This document shows positions 8,736-17,252 of a DNA stretch of 64,000 bases, in pieces (within the stretch, counting starts at the first letter, position 1; every line of letters starts with the position of its first letter). The translations under genes were made by a program, and so were the position numbers. The stretch is taken from contig CP121336.1 in the NCBI GenBank assembly GCA_043553855.1, positions 3,720,001 to 3,784,000 on the forward strand, given 5' to 3'. The notes beneath the pieces were generated by a model that was given only the letters and a program-made list of their open reading frames with translations, was not told the DNA's origin and ran no database searches. Source of the stretch: JAUIAS01 sp030425395. GTDB taxonomy: Bacteria; Pseudomonadota; Alphaproteobacteria; Rhodobacterales; Rhodobacteraceae.

Positions 8736-8860
8736 GGCATTGCCGACGTGAGTTCGGCGGTGGAAGCGGCGAATCGAGCAGCATCCAACTCGACCGGTTT
8801 GGGTTCCGGTAGTGCCCAGGGCAGTTTGCGCGCCCGGTCCAGCGACCGGAAATCTTTACG

Positions 8861-8890
8861 TTTCAAGGCCTTTTTCGATATCTGTATAAT
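8861..8890 (+). promoter_or_regulatory. Promoter of the importer operon
   Basis: A perfect TATAAT hexamer lies at 8885-8890, with a weak -35-like TTTCAA at 8861-8866 (18-base spacing). Transcription would begin near 8897, inside the inverted repeat 8891-8908, which fits repression by a protein bound over the start site. Confidence 0.45.
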
Positions 8891-8908
8891 TTGTCAAACA
8901 ATTTGACA
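8891..8908. promoter_or_regulatory. Candidate GntR/FCD operator at the importer promoter
   Basis: TGTCAAA-CAA-TTTGACA (8892-8908) is a perfect 7-base inverted repeat. Overlapping it, TTGTCAAACAA (8891-8901) fits the TNGTNNNACNA pattern known for FCD-type GntR regulators. It covers the predicted start of transcription for the downstream ABC transporter operon. Confidence 0.5.
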
Positions 8909-8917
8909 GAAGAATAA

Positions 8918-8938
8918 GTTGATAGGAAAATTTACAAA
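8918..8938. promoter_or_regulatory. Degenerate copy of the CTTGTAA-N7-TTACAAG repeat
   Basis: GTTGATA-N7-TTACAAA has the same 7-7-7 geometry as the repeat at 6807-6827; its right arm matches 6 of 7 and its left arm 4 of 7. It lies 17 bases before the start codon of the first permease gene and next to the better palindrome at 8891-8908, so it may be a secondary site. Confidence 0.3.
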
Positions 8939-8955
8939 TAAATGGAGGGACCGAG

Positions 8956-9855
8956 ATGCCTTCGGCAATGCCACGAAAGAAACCTGCAATGACAGCGACA
9001 CCCAAAGACGATCACGCGCCTGATGTCGTTCGCGACAGCGCGACCGAAGTCGAGACGCGCCGCAATCCTGTCCTTGGGCTTGTGCTGTGGGTGGGGCGGT
9101 CTCGCGGGTTTGTCGTTTTCCGCTCCTTCGCGGTTTTCATCGGCCTGTGGGCGCTCTTTTCAGCATGGGTGTCCAGCCCGCTGCAGCTGCCATCGCCCGC
9201 CAAGGTGTTCGATGCCATGGTCGGTCTCGCCCAGAAAGGCGAGCTGCTGAGCCAGACGCTGATCAGCGCGTCGCGGCTCAGCGTGGCGCTTGTGGTGGCT
9301 ACGGTCATGGCGGTGCCGCTCGGGTTTGCCATGGCGCTCAACCGTGAACTCAATGCCTATCTTGATCCGATCGTCGAGCTTTTGCGGCCGATATCGGGCA
9401 TCGCGTGGATCCCGCTCGGGCTCTTCATCTTTGGTGTTGGCGGCACGCTGCCGGTCTTCATCATGGCCTATGTCGCCTTCTTTCCGCTGCTGCTGAACAC
9501 GATCGACGGAGTTCGCGACATCGACGGCAAACTGTTGGCAGCCGCGAAAACCATGGGCATCACGCGGAAGGCGCAAGTGCTACACGTGATCATCCCCTCC
9601 GCGCTTCCGTCGGTTATGGTGGGCTTCCGCATCGCGTTTGCCTCGGCTTGGGCGGCGATCATCGCGGCCGAATTGATCGGGTCGCCCAGCGGACTGGGCT
9701 TTTCCATCGAGTGGTATCGCCAACTGCTGATGAGCCCCAAGGTCTTTTCCTTCATCGCGCTGATCGGGGTTGTTGGCTACCTCAGCGATCTCGTTCTGCG
9801 CACCGTGCAACGCAAACTCACGCCTTGGGCGGATGGAATGGGGATCGACGGATGA
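8956..9855 (+). CDS. ABC transporter permease, SsuC/TauC type (first)
   Basis: A 299-residue inner-membrane permease with a hydrophilic N-terminal tail of about 45 residues and about six hydrophobic segments. The EAA-type loop near residues 193-225 (LAAAKTMGITRKAQVLHVIIPSALP split over the ATPase contact helix) is the classic site that touches the ATPase. GGAGGGA precedes ATG 8956. The protein belongs to the family that carries sulfonates, taurine, nitrate and similar small anions. It overlaps the second permease gene by ATGA, so the two probably form a heterodimeric channel, unlike the single SsuC of simple taurine importers. Confidence 0.88.
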   Translation: MPSAMPRKKPAMTATPKDDHAPDVVRDSATEVETRRNPVLGLVLWVGRSRGFVVFRSFAVFIGLWALFSAWVSSPLQLPSPAKVFDAMVGLAQKGELLSQTLISASRLSVALVVATVMAVPLGFAMALNRELNAYLDPIVELLRPISGIAWIPLGLFIFGVGGTLPVFIMAYVAFFPLLLNTIDGVRDIDGKLLAAAKTMGITRKAQVLHVIIPSALPSVMVGFRIAFASAWAAIIAAELIGSPSGLGFSIEWYRQLLMSPKVFSFIALIGVVGYLSDLVLRTVQRKLTPWADGMGIDG

Positions 9856-10652
9856 GCATGAGTACAGATATCCGCGCCGCGGCTGGCATGCCGGCCTGGG
9901 TCAAGGCCATCACTCTGCCGGTCATCCTGATCGTGATCTGGCAACTTTGGGCGCTGACTCTGCCCGAAACCTCACCCGCTCCGGCACCGGTGAAGGTGGT
10001 CCATTCCTTCATCGAGTTGACCGCCAGCGGCGAATTGATCTGGGCCACTGTGCAAAGCCTTGGCCGGGTGCTGATGGGCTTTGCCATCGCCATGGTCGCA
10101 GGGCTGAGCCTGGGCGTACTGATGGGATCAAGCCGCGCAGTGCGCGAGAACCTTGACCCGCTGGTCGAAAGCTTTCGCCCGATTGCGCCGATGGCGATCC
10201 TGCCAATCGCGATCCTGTGGTTCGGCACCGGCACGCCCGCGGCCCTGACCATCGTTGCCTATGCTGCCTTCTTTCCGCTGCTGATCAACACGGTTCATGG
10301 CGTCAGCCGGGTCGACCGGCAGTTGATCCGGGCCGCCCAGACCATGGGGGTTTCGCGCCTGCGGACCGTCCTGGCTGTTGTCGTGCCGGCGGCCATACCC
10401 AGTGTTCTGCTGGGCTCGCGTCTGGCCATGGGCGTCGCCTGGACGGCGATCATCGCGGCCGAGCTTGCCGTCGGTGCCAAGTCGGGCGGCGGCACTTCGG
10501 GCGGCGTCGGGCAGATGATGTTCGTCTTCTACGCCTATTCGATCGACCTCAACGGCATCGTGGTCTGCATGATCGTTGTCGGTGTCATCGCGCTTTTGAT
10601 CGACCGGCTGTTCCGGCTGGTCGAACGCCACCTGTTGCCCTGGAGGAACTGA
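9852..10652 (+). CDS. ABC transporter permease, SsuC/TauC type (second)
   Basis: A 266-residue permease starting at ATG 9852, which overlaps the stop of the first permease by ATGA; longer upstream frames run inside that gene and are discounted. It has about six transmembrane segments and an EAA loop (IRAAQTMGVSRLRTV, about residues 159-173). A glycine-rich loop, AKSGGGTSGGVGQ, precedes the last helices. With its partner it would form the membrane pore of the importer encoded here; the ATPase gene follows 3 bases later. Confidence 0.88.
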   Translation: MSMSTDIRAAAGMPAWVKAITLPVILIVIWQLWALTLPETSPAPAPVKVVHSFIELTASGELIWATVQSLGRVLMGFAIAMVAGLSLGVLMGSSRAVRENLDPLVESFRPIAPMAILPIAILWFGTGTPAALTIVAYAAFFPLLINTVHGVSRVDRQLIRAAQTMGVSRLRTVLAVVVPAAIPSVLLGSRLAMGVAWTAIIAAELAVGAKSGGGTSGGVGQMMFVFYAYSIDLNGIVVCMIVVGVIALLIDRLFRLVERHLLPWRN

Positions 10653-10655
10653 TAA

Positions 10656-11492
10656 ATGACTGTCCAGAAGATCCATCCCAAACCCACTCCCAAGCTTAGC
10701 CTCAAGGGCGTTTCCAAAGAATTCGTTGCGCCGCGCACCGGGCAGCGCACGCTGGCGGTGGCCGACTTCAACCTGGATATCCAACCGGGGGAATTCATCT
10801 GCATCGTCGGCCCCTCGGGCTGCGGCAAATCAACCGTGCTCAACATGGTAGCGGGGCTTGAGAAATCCACCTCGGGCAGCATCGAGATGGACGGCAAGGC
10901 AATCTCGGCTCCGGGTGCCGACCGGGGGGTGATGTTTCAGGACTATGCGCTTTTCCCTTGGAAGAGCGTGCGCGACAACGTGGGTTTCGGTCTGCGCCAC
11001 GGCACCGCGGGTATAGGGCTGACGGCGGACGAACGGGAAAAACGGATCAATCATTTCGTCGAACTTGTCGGGCTCAACGGTGCCGAAAGCAAGTACCCGC
11101 ACCAGCTTTCGGGCGGTATGCGGCAGCGCGTGGCGCTTGCTCGGTTGCTCGCCAACGGGCCTGACGTGCTGTTGATGGACGAACCGTTGGGCGCGCTCGA
11201 TGCCCAGACCCGATTGGTTTTGCAGGTAGAGCTTCTGCGGATCTGGGGAGAAACCGGAGACAAGGGAGAGCGCAAGACGGTGATCTTCATCACCCACGGC
11301 ATCGACGAAGCGGTCTTTCTGGCCGACCGCGTTGTTGTGATGTCGTCCCATCCGGGCCGCGTCAGCGCGGTGCTCGATGTCGATATCCCACGCCCGCGCA
11401 CCGAAGACGTGCGCGTCGACCGTCGCTTTGCCGAGCTCAACGAAGAAATCTGGTCGCTCATCCGGGACGAGGCCTATCGCGCCATCGCCTGA
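10656..11492 (+). CDS. ABC transporter ATP-binding protein, SsuB/TauB type
   Basis: A 278-residue ATPase with Walker A GPSGCGKST (residues 52-60), Q-loop MFQDYALFPW, signature QLSGGMRQR, Walker B VLLMDEP, D-loop GALDAQT and switch His in FITHGIDEA. The order and sequence style match nitrate/sulfonate/taurine importers. TGGAGG lies 10 bases before the start. It powers the two permeases encoded just upstream, and the binding-protein gene follows after 74 bases with its own strong ribosome binding site. Confidence 0.93.
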   Translation: MTVQKIHPKPTPKLSLKGVSKEFVAPRTGQRTLAVADFNLDIQPGEFICIVGPSGCGKSTVLNMVAGLEKSTSGSIEMDGKAISAPGADRGVMFQDYALFPWKSVRDNVGFGLRHGTAGIGLTADEREKRINHFVELVGLNGAESKYPHQLSGGMRQRVALARLLANGPDVLLMDEPLGALDAQTRLVLQVELLRIWGETGDKGERKTVIFITHGIDEAVFLADRVVVMSSHPGRVSAVLDVDIPRPRTEDVRVDRRFAELNEEIWSLIRDEAYRAIA

Positions 11493-11566
11493 GGCGAACG
11501 ACCTCTACCAATTTTCATCGGCACCGAGAGGCTCGGGGCCACAATTCGGACCAAGGGAGGCTTACC

Positions 11567-12808
11567 ATGTCCGCATCCAAATCTCGACTTCAGACCATAA
11601 ACCGCCGCTCGTTCCTGATAGCTGCCGGCGCCACGAGCGGCCTGCTTGCTGCGCCGGGGATCGTGCGCGCGGCGACTGACAAGCTGACCGTTTCGTGCGG
11701 CCGCATCCCTTGGGCGGCGGGCAATGCGCCGATGACCGCCCTGATGATCAAGGAAAAGTTGTTCGAAAAATACGCCGCAGAGCTGGGGTATGAATTGACT
11801 GTCGACTGGCGTGATTATCCGACCGCCATGCCGCAGGTCGAAGCCTTCGTTGCCAACGATCTGGATATGGGCATGTGGGGCAACACGCCGATCATCCGGT
11901 CCATCGCCGCTGGTCTGCCGCTCAGCCTGATGTGCGTCGGCGAAGGTCGCCTGCGCTTCATGATCGTGACGCGCGAAGGCCGCGGCATCCGCAAGCCGGA
12001 AGACCTGAAAGGCAAGACGATTGGGTCGTTGCTGGGCGGCGACCCCTACAACGCGCTTTCGCAGATGCTGCGTTGGGAACTGGGGTCGGCCGATCCGCGC
12101 GAACTGGGCATCAACCTCGTTAACGTGCCGGTTCTGAGCCAAGCGGCCGCCGTGCCCACCGGGCTTGACGCCGCCATCGCGATCCAGCCGATGTATCTGG
12201 CTGCTGCCAAGAACGGCACCAAGGCGATATGGAACTCCTACGGCTATACCGAGGATTTCTACGACGGTCCGCTGGGCACCGGCGCGGGTATCCAGATCCC
12301 GTCGGTGAAAAACTCGCCCTTCTACCCGGAAGGCTATTATATCCACCGGTCGTTCTGGGTGCTGCGCAACTCGCTTGCCGAAGAGCATCCCAACGTGGTT
12401 GTCGCCTTCATGGCCGCCCAGCAAGAAGCCGTGGCGCGCCTGTCGGCGCAGAACCCCGGTGAGGTTTCGCAACTGGTCAAGGATTACTGGAAGCTCGATC
12501 CCGAGGACGGTGCCAAGGTGGTCAACGACGATCTGATCTTCAGCCGTGGCTGGGCCTGGCCGACCAACGCCGAAGCCCGCGCCGTTCAGCAGGCCTCGCA
12601 ATATCTCGTCGATGGCGGCGTGATCGAAGAGCCGCTGAGCTGGGACCAGGTGAAGGGTGCCTTCGAGCTGACCGCACCTCTGGCCAAGCAGGCCTACGAA
12701 ATGCTGGGCAGCAAGACGCCGGCGGCCGAGTTCACCCGCACGGATGTGAACGACCTGCGCGGCCTGCCGCTGTGGAACATGGATCAGTGGTCCGAGAAAT
12801 CGGCCTGA
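11567..12808 (+). CDS. NMT1/SsuA-type periplasmic substrate-binding protein
   Basis: A 413-residue binding protein. The N terminus has a twin-arginine-like RRSFL motif at residues 13-17, then a hydrophobic stretch and a likely cleavage after VRA (residue 35), pointing to Tat export. The mature part shows NDLDMGMWGNTP and KPEDLKGKTIG, typical of the NMT1/SsuA/TauA fold that captures sulfonates, nitrate, pyrimidine precursors or aromatic acids. It is about 80-100 residues longer than TauA. AGGGAGG precedes ATG 11567. The ligand is probably the substrate of the surrounding catabolic enzymes. Confidence 0.88.
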   Translation: MSASKSRLQTINRRSFLIAAGATSGLLAAPGIVRAATDKLTVSCGRIPWAAGNAPMTALMIKEKLFEKYAAELGYELTVDWRDYPTAMPQVEAFVANDLDMGMWGNTPIIRSIAAGLPLSLMCVGEGRLRFMIVTREGRGIRKPEDLKGKTIGSLLGGDPYNALSQMLRWELGSADPRELGINLVNVPVLSQAAAVPTGLDAAIAIQPMYLAAAKNGTKAIWNSYGYTEDFYDGPLGTGAGIQIPSVKNSPFYPEGYYIHRSFWVLRNSLAEEHPNVVVAFMAAQQEAVARLSAQNPGEVSQLVKDYWKLDPEDGAKVVNDDLIFSRGWAWPTNAEARAVQQASQYLVDGGVIEEPLSWDQVKGAFELTAPLAKQAYEMLGSKTPAAEFTRTDVNDLRGLPLWNMDQWSEKSA

Positions 12809-12846
12809 TCCGCAAATAACGAAACGCCAGAGAAAGGTTAGAGAGA

Positions 12847-13758
12847 ATGGCCAACGTTGGATTTATAGGTCTGGGTGTCATGGGCGCGCCGATGGCGCTC
12901 AATATCCTCAAGGGCGGTCATTCGCTCTGCGTGTTCGATCTGAACCCGGATGCCGTCGCGCATCTGGTTCAGGCTGGTGCCACAGCATGTTCGTCGCCCC
13001 GCGAGGTCGGGGCGGCGAGCGACTTTGTCGTCACCATGCTTCCCGAACCACACCATGTACGAGAGGCGATCCTCGGCAAGGATGGTGTGGCAGAAGGGCT
13101 GCGTCCGGGTGGTATCGTGATCGAGATGAGCACGATTGATCCGCAAACCTCGCAATCCGTGGGCGACGCCTTGCGTAAACGCGGCATGGATCTGGTCGAC
13201 AGCCCGGTGGGCAAGACCTCGGAACATGCGGTGACCGGCACGCTGACGCTGATGATCGGCGGCGAACCAGAGGCGATTGCCAAGGCCGAGCCGGTTCTCG
13301 ATTGCATGGGCAACGAGAAATACTATTGCGGCGGTCCCGGCATGGGCCACGCGATGAAGATCACCAACAACGTGCTGGCCACCACGATCATGGTCGCCAA
13401 TACAGAGGCGCTTGCGATGGGCCTGAAATGCGGCCTCACACTGGAGTTGATGCAAAGCGTCATGAAAAATACCATGGCCTGGAACAGTCAGCTTTCCAGC
13501 GCCATGCCAAAGAAAGGCTTTGTCGGCGATGACAGCCCGGGGTTCGCCATCCGTCTGGCGGCCAAGGACGTGCGCCTTGCCTGCGAACTGGAGGAGACTT
13601 TGGGCATTCCTTCGCGGATCGGACGGGGCGGGTTGGCCGCGCTCGATGCGGCTATCGTGGCGGGTTATGGCGATCGTGACACCGCACGACTGATGTTCAT
13701 GCTCGAAGAGAAGTTGGGCGTCGAGGCACGGCAGCAGCCGGTCAAGAAAGCCGGCTGA
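12847..13758 (+). CDS. 3-hydroxyacid dehydrogenase of the HIBADH family, similar to sulfolactaldehyde reductase YihU
   Basis: A 303-residue beta-hydroxyacid dehydrogenase. It has GFIGLGVMGAPMA (residues 5-17), MSTIDPQTS, DSPVGKTSEHAVTGTL (118-133) and catalytic Lys171 in GHAMKITNN. The substrate loop is close to that of E. coli YihU, which reads DVPVGRTSANAITGTL. YihU's sulfonate-contacting Arg123, Asn174 and Ser178, as I recall them, correspond here to Lys123, Asn174 and Ala178. Reversible reduction of a C3 semialdehyde (sulfolactaldehyde, tartronate semialdehyde or 4-oxobutanoate) is thus likely; which one is inference. It lies 38 bases behind the binding-protein gene and is probably co-transcribed. 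Confidence 0.85.
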   Translation: MANVGFIGLGVMGAPMALNILKGGHSLCVFDLNPDAVAHLVQAGATACSSPREVGAASDFVVTMLPEPHHVREAILGKDGVAEGLRPGGIVIEMSTIDPQTSQSVGDALRKRGMDLVDSPVGKTSEHAVTGTLTLMIGGEPEAIAKAEPVLDCMGNEKYYCGGPGMGHAMKITNNVLATTIMVANTEALAMGLKCGLTLELMQSVMKNTMAWNSQLSSAMPKKGFVGDDSPGFAIRLAAKDVRLACELEETLGIPSRIGRGGLAALDAAIVAGYGDRDTARLMFMLEEKLGVEARQQPVKKAG

Positions 13759-13788
13759 GCAACGTTGCGGGCATAGGGCACGAATGTC

Positions 13789-14946
13789 ATGACCACGTTC
13801 CAGGGATATCTTCGGCCCGACGGAAGCGTCGGTATCCGCAACCGGCTTTTGGTGTTGTCGGTAGGCGGGCTTACGGGCCCGGCCTGCCGGCGCATCGCCG
13901 CCGGTCTGCGCGATGCTGCTTGCGTCGTGCTGCCCTATGAGGCCGGGCTGATCGGCGAGGACAAGGCGAACCATGACCGCGCCGTGTTGGGGCTTGCAGC
14001 GCATCCCAACGCCGGTGCGGTGCTGCTGGTCGGTGACAATCCTGAGGTTCTGTCGGGTATTGCCACCGCGCTGGCCGCGCGCGGACGGCGGTTTGAAACC
14101 CTGAGCATGGACGATTGCGGCAACGACACGTTCACACTTGCCGAACGCGGTATGCGGGCGGGGGCAGGGCTGATCCACGAAATGTCTTTCCTGCGGCGGG
14201 CACCTGCCGCCCTGTCGACGCTGTGCGTGGGGCTGGAATGCGGGCGCTCTGATCCCAGTTCGGGGCTGGTGGCCAACCCGCTTGTGGGCCGTGTTGCCGA
14301 TCGTCTGGTCGATGCCGGTGGCACGGTCATTCTGGGTGAGACAACCGAATGGTTGGGTGCCGAACACCTGCTGGCGGCGCGCGCACGCTCGCCCGCGGTG
14401 GCCGAGGAAATCACCGCCGCCGTCCGCCGCCGAGAAGAAACCGCGATGGCAGCCGGTGTGGACCTTTTGGGGCGCAATCCGACACCCACCAACATCGCTT
14501 CGGGGCTGACCACCATCGAGGAGAAATCGCTGGGCAATGCCGCCAAGTCCGGGTCGCGCCCGATCGAAGGCGTCCTCGGCTATGCCGAGACCCCGGCCAG
14601 ACCAGGTCTGTGGTTGATGGATGCCCCGGCTTTTGCGCCGGAGTCGCTGACCGGTTTCGTGGCGGCCGGTGCCCAGTTGAACCTGTTCACCACCGGTGTT
14701 GGCAACTCCTATGTCAGTGCGCTGGCTCCAACGCTTAAAGTGAGCGCAAACCCCGAAAGCTGCACCCGCCTGCGCGGCCAGATTGATTTTCGCGCCGATG
14801 CAGCTTTGGCTGGGCGGGCGGACGCCGAAGATCAGGCCGAAACCCTGCTTGAAGCGCTTTGTGGCGTTGCGGGCGGCGATCTGACATGGGGCGAAATTCT
14901 GGGGGAAGGCGACGAGGTGGTCAGCCGGTTCGGAGCGGCGTTATGA
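13789..14946 (+). CDS. UxaA-family lyase, large subunit (altronate dehydratase / SuyB-like)
   Basis: A 385-residue protein equal to the large C-terminal module of altronate/galactarate dehydratases and to SuyB of (R)-sulfolactate sulfo-lyase. It starts with GYLRPDGSVGIRN, and the core has CGRSDPSSGLVANP (about residues 151-164) and GETTEWLGAEHLL, the metal-site region of the family. The matching SAF-domain module is encoded separately by the next gene, overlapping by ATGA. Enzymes of this family eliminate water, or sulfite in SuyAB, from 2-hydroxyacids using iron. Two-gene organisation is shared by SuyAB and by some sugar-acid dehydratases, so the leaving group cannot be settled from the sequence. 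Confidence 0.82.
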   Translation: MTTFQGYLRPDGSVGIRNRLLVLSVGGLTGPACRRIAAGLRDAACVVLPYEAGLIGEDKANHDRAVLGLAAHPNAGAVLLVGDNPEVLSGIATALAARGRRFETLSMDDCGNDTFTLAERGMRAGAGLIHEMSFLRRAPAALSTLCVGLECGRSDPSSGLVANPLVGRVADRLVDAGGTVILGETTEWLGAEHLLAARARSPAVAEEITAAVRRREETAMAAGVDLLGRNPTPTNIASGLTTIEEKSLGNAAKSGSRPIEGVLGYAETPARPGLWLMDAPAFAPESLTGFVAAGAQLNLFTTGVGNSYVSALAPTLKVSANPESCTRLRGQIDFRADAALAGRADAEDQAETLLEALCGVAGGDLTWGEILGEGDEVVSRFGAAL

Positions 14947-15254
14947 CGGCACAAGACGCAGATATCCGCTTTGACGCCGTCGTTCTGGCCGCAGACGACA
15001 ATGTGGCCACGGCCTTGCGTGCGCTTGCAAAAGGTGAAAGGGCGCGTATCAGCAACACCGCCGGAGAAGCGGTGGTCATTCTGTGTGCGCCCGTGCCCTT
15101 TGGCCACAAATTCGCGATCCGTCCAATCGAGGCGGGCGCATTGGTTCTGAAATACGGCACGTCGATCGGCCGGGCCATCGCCCGGATCGAAAGAGGCACC
15201 CACGTGCATACCCATAACCTGATCAGCGACCGGGCCCGCCCGGTAAGCGCCTGA
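14943..15254 (+). CDS. UxaA-family lyase, small SAF-domain subunit (SuyA-like)
   Basis: A 103-residue SAF-domain protein. It shows DNVATALRALAKGE (residues 19-32), VPFGHKFAIRPIEAG (51-65), LKYGTSIG and a C-terminal GTHVHTHNLISDRA. These are the conserved features of the N-terminal module of UxaA/GarD and of SuyA. ATG 14943 overlaps the stop of the large-subunit gene (ATGA), so the two are translationally coupled and certainly partners. In most family members with split subunits the small gene comes first; here it follows the large one. Confidence 0.85.
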   Translation: MTAQDADIRFDAVVLAADDNVATALRALAKGERARISNTAGEAVVILCAPVPFGHKFAIRPIEAGALVLKYGTSIGRAIARIERGTHVHTHNLISDRARPVSA

Positions 15255-15310
15255 CAGGCCACACAACAACGACTGGCAGATTGCCAGCAGCAGGAAGAGA
15301 AGGACCAGCC

Positions 15311-16423
15311 ATGGCTGCTCGACGCGGAAATTCCCTCAACATCGCGGTCATCGCCGGTGACGGCATCGGCAAGGAGGTCATGCCGGAAGGGGTGCGCGTC
15401 TTGCGCGCCGCCGCCGAAAGGTTCGGACTGGACATTACCTTTGACGAATTCCCGTTTTCGTCCTGGGACTATTACGAAACGCATGGCCGCATGATGCCCG
15501 AAGATTGGAAGACGCAGATCGGCGGCCATGACGCGATTTATTTTGGCGCGGTCGGCTGGCCCGAGAAGATTGCCGATCATGTTTCGCTCTGGGGCTCATT
15601 GCTGTTGTTCCGGCGCGAGTTTGACCAGTATGTCAATCTGCGCCCGGTTCGCCTGATGCCGGGCGTGCCTTCGCCGTTGGCGGGTCGCGAACCCGGCGAT
15701 ATTGATTTTTACGTCGTGCGCGAGAACACCGAAGGCGAATATTCCTCCATTGGCGGACGCATGTTCGAAGGAACCGAACGCGAGGTGGTGGTTCAGGAAA
15801 CGGTGATGAGCCGCGTCGGCGTCGACCGGATCCTGCGCTTTGCCTTCGAACTTGCGCGGCGCACCCCGCGCAAGCATCTGACCTCGGCCACCAAATCGAA
15901 CGGGATCGCCATTACCATGCCTTACTGGGACGAGCGGGTGGAGGAGATGGCCAAGAACTATCCCGATGTGGAATGGGACAAGTATCACATTGATATCCTG
16001 ACCGCGCATTTCGTGCTGAACCCACAGCGGTTCAACGTGGTTGTCGCGTCGAACCTCTTTGGAGACATCCTGTCCGATCTGGGTCCCGCCTGCACCGGCA
16101 CCATTGGCATCGCGCCTTCGGGCAACATCAACCCGACGGGTGATTTTCCTTCGTTGTTCGAGCCGGTCCACGGCTCCGCCCCGGACATCGCCGGGCAAGG
16201 CATTGCCAATCCGGTGGGGCAGATCTGGGCGGGGGCCATGATGCTGGAACATCTGGGTCATGCCGAGGCGGCGGCGGCAATCGTGCAGGCCATCGAAGAA
16301 GTTCTGGCGCAGAAAGCGCTCAGAACCCACGATCTGGGCGGGCTTGCTGGCACCGAAGGTTGCGGCGCAGCCATCGCCCAAGCGCTGTTGCGTCCGGCAA
16401 GACCAGAAGTTGTTTCGGCCTGA
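15311..16423 (+). CDS. Isocitrate/isopropylmalate dehydrogenase family protein, tartrate/D-malate dehydrogenase type
   Basis: A 370-residue decarboxylating dehydrogenase. It has AVIAGDGIGKEVMPEG (residues 11-26), a short LWGSLLLFRREFDQYVNLRP block with substrate Arg residues, VRENTEGEYSSIGG, TSATKSN, NLFGDILSDLG (metal Asp) and EPVHGSAPDIAG for NAD. The sequence YVNLRPVRLMPG fits the tartrate dehydrogenase/D-malate dehydrogenase branch rather than LeuB or Icd. These oxidise the hydroxyl of a 2-hydroxy diacid with Mn2+/Mg2+ and may decarboxylate. ATG 15311 is chosen for AAGGA 7 bases upstream. It ends 1 base before the next gene. Confidence 0.87.
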   Translation: MAARRGNSLNIAVIAGDGIGKEVMPEGVRVLRAAAERFGLDITFDEFPFSSWDYYETHGRMMPEDWKTQIGGHDAIYFGAVGWPEKIADHVSLWGSLLLFRREFDQYVNLRPVRLMPGVPSPLAGREPGDIDFYVVRENTEGEYSSIGGRMFEGTEREVVVQETVMSRVGVDRILRFAFELARRTPRKHLTSATKSNGIAITMPYWDERVEEMAKNYPDVEWDKYHIDILTAHFVLNPQRFNVVVASNLFGDILSDLGPACTGTIGIAPSGNINPTGDFPSLFEPVHGSAPDIAGQGIANPVGQIWAGAMMLEHLGHAEAAAAIVQAIEEVLAQKALRTHDLGGLAGTEGCGAAIAQALLRPARPEVVSA

Positions 16424-16424
16424 C

Positions 16425-17252
16425 ATGCGCCGCGCCGAGCCAACATTGTGGGAGGCATACGCGGTTGAATACGGCCGCCATTCGGACCGGCAGGTCTATG
16501 AGAACTTCACCGCGCCCTTGCCTGCGAGCTTTCCACGCGCCGATGCACCGATGCCGCTCAGTTTCTTCATCTGGCTGTTGCGGTCGGGAGATCGGGTGAT
16601 TGCCGTCGACACCGGGTTCGCCGCGGCCGAAGCGGCGGTGCGCGGGCGCGAAATCCTGCTGCCGGTGGAAACCGCGCTGGCGGCGCTTGGCGTGGCGCGC
16701 GACAAGGTCGGCGATGTCATCCTCACCCATCTGCATTGGGATCATGCGGGCCGGAACGATCTGTTTCCCAATGCACGGGTCCATGTGCAGGCGCACGAGA
16801 TGACCTATTGCACCGGTCCTTGCATGTGCCATGCCACGCTGCGCAAACCCTACGATCCGGCCTCGATCGCCGAGCTGGTCAAGCGCGTGCATCAGGGGCA
16901 TGTGCAATTCCACGACGGCAGGGCTGAGATTGCGCCCGGCGTGCATGTGCATCTTGTCGGTGGCCATACAAGGGGCCTGCAGATTGTAACCGTTGAAACC
17001 CGTCGCGGGCGGTTGGTTCTGGCCTCGGACGCGGTGCATTACTATGCAAATGCCGAGCTTGAGCACCCGTTTCCGCTCATCCACGATGCCGAGGCGATGC
17101 TCGAAGGGTTCCGAACGGTCAAACGGCTTGCGCCAAGTCCGGCGCATGTCGTGGCCGGGCACGATCCCGAAGTGCTGCGGCGCTTTCGGCCGGTTCTGGC
17201 CGAGGGAATACCGGGGATCGTGCGGCTTGATGCCGAACCAGCGTGGCCCTAG
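16425..17252 (+). CDS. Metallo-beta-lactamase-fold hydrolase (N-acyl homoserine lactonase-like)
   Basis: A 275-residue MBL-fold protein starting at ATG 16425, 1 base after the preceding stop. Metal ligands are visible in THLHWDHAGR (HxHxDH, about residues 104-113), VGGHTRG, LASDAVHY and VAGHDPE. The layout, with a substrate cap that contains CTGPCMCHATLRKPYD, is that of the AiiA/quorum-quenching lactonase group, which also includes lactonases for small metabolites. Being the last gene of a catabolic operon, hydrolysis of a pathway lactone or thioester is more likely than signal degradation, but this is inference. Its stop codon abuts the stop of gntR. Confidence 0.82.
   Translation: MRRAEPTLWEAYAVEYGRHSDRQVYENFTAPLPASFPRADAPMPLSFFIWLLRSGDRVIAVDTGFAAAEAAVRGREILLPVETALAALGVARDKVGDVILTHLHWDHAGRNDLFPNARVHVQAHEMTYCTGPCMCHATLRKPYDPASIAELVKRVHQGHVQFHDGRAEIAPGVHVHLVGGHTRGLQIVTVETRRGRLVLASDAVHYYANAELEHPFPLIHDAEAMLEGFRTVKRLAPSPAHVVAGHDPEVLRRFRPVLAEGIPGIVRLDAEPAWP

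Noticed and set aside
8684..8866. 60-codon minus-strand frame between the SDR and importer genes
   Set aside because: It runs through the hairpin terminator, has no ribosome binding site and no homology that I recognise.
12838..14367. 509-codon minus-strand open frame
   Set aside because: Antisense to the HIBADH-like and UxaA-like genes; composition rich in His, Arg and Gln without motifs is typical of shadow frames.
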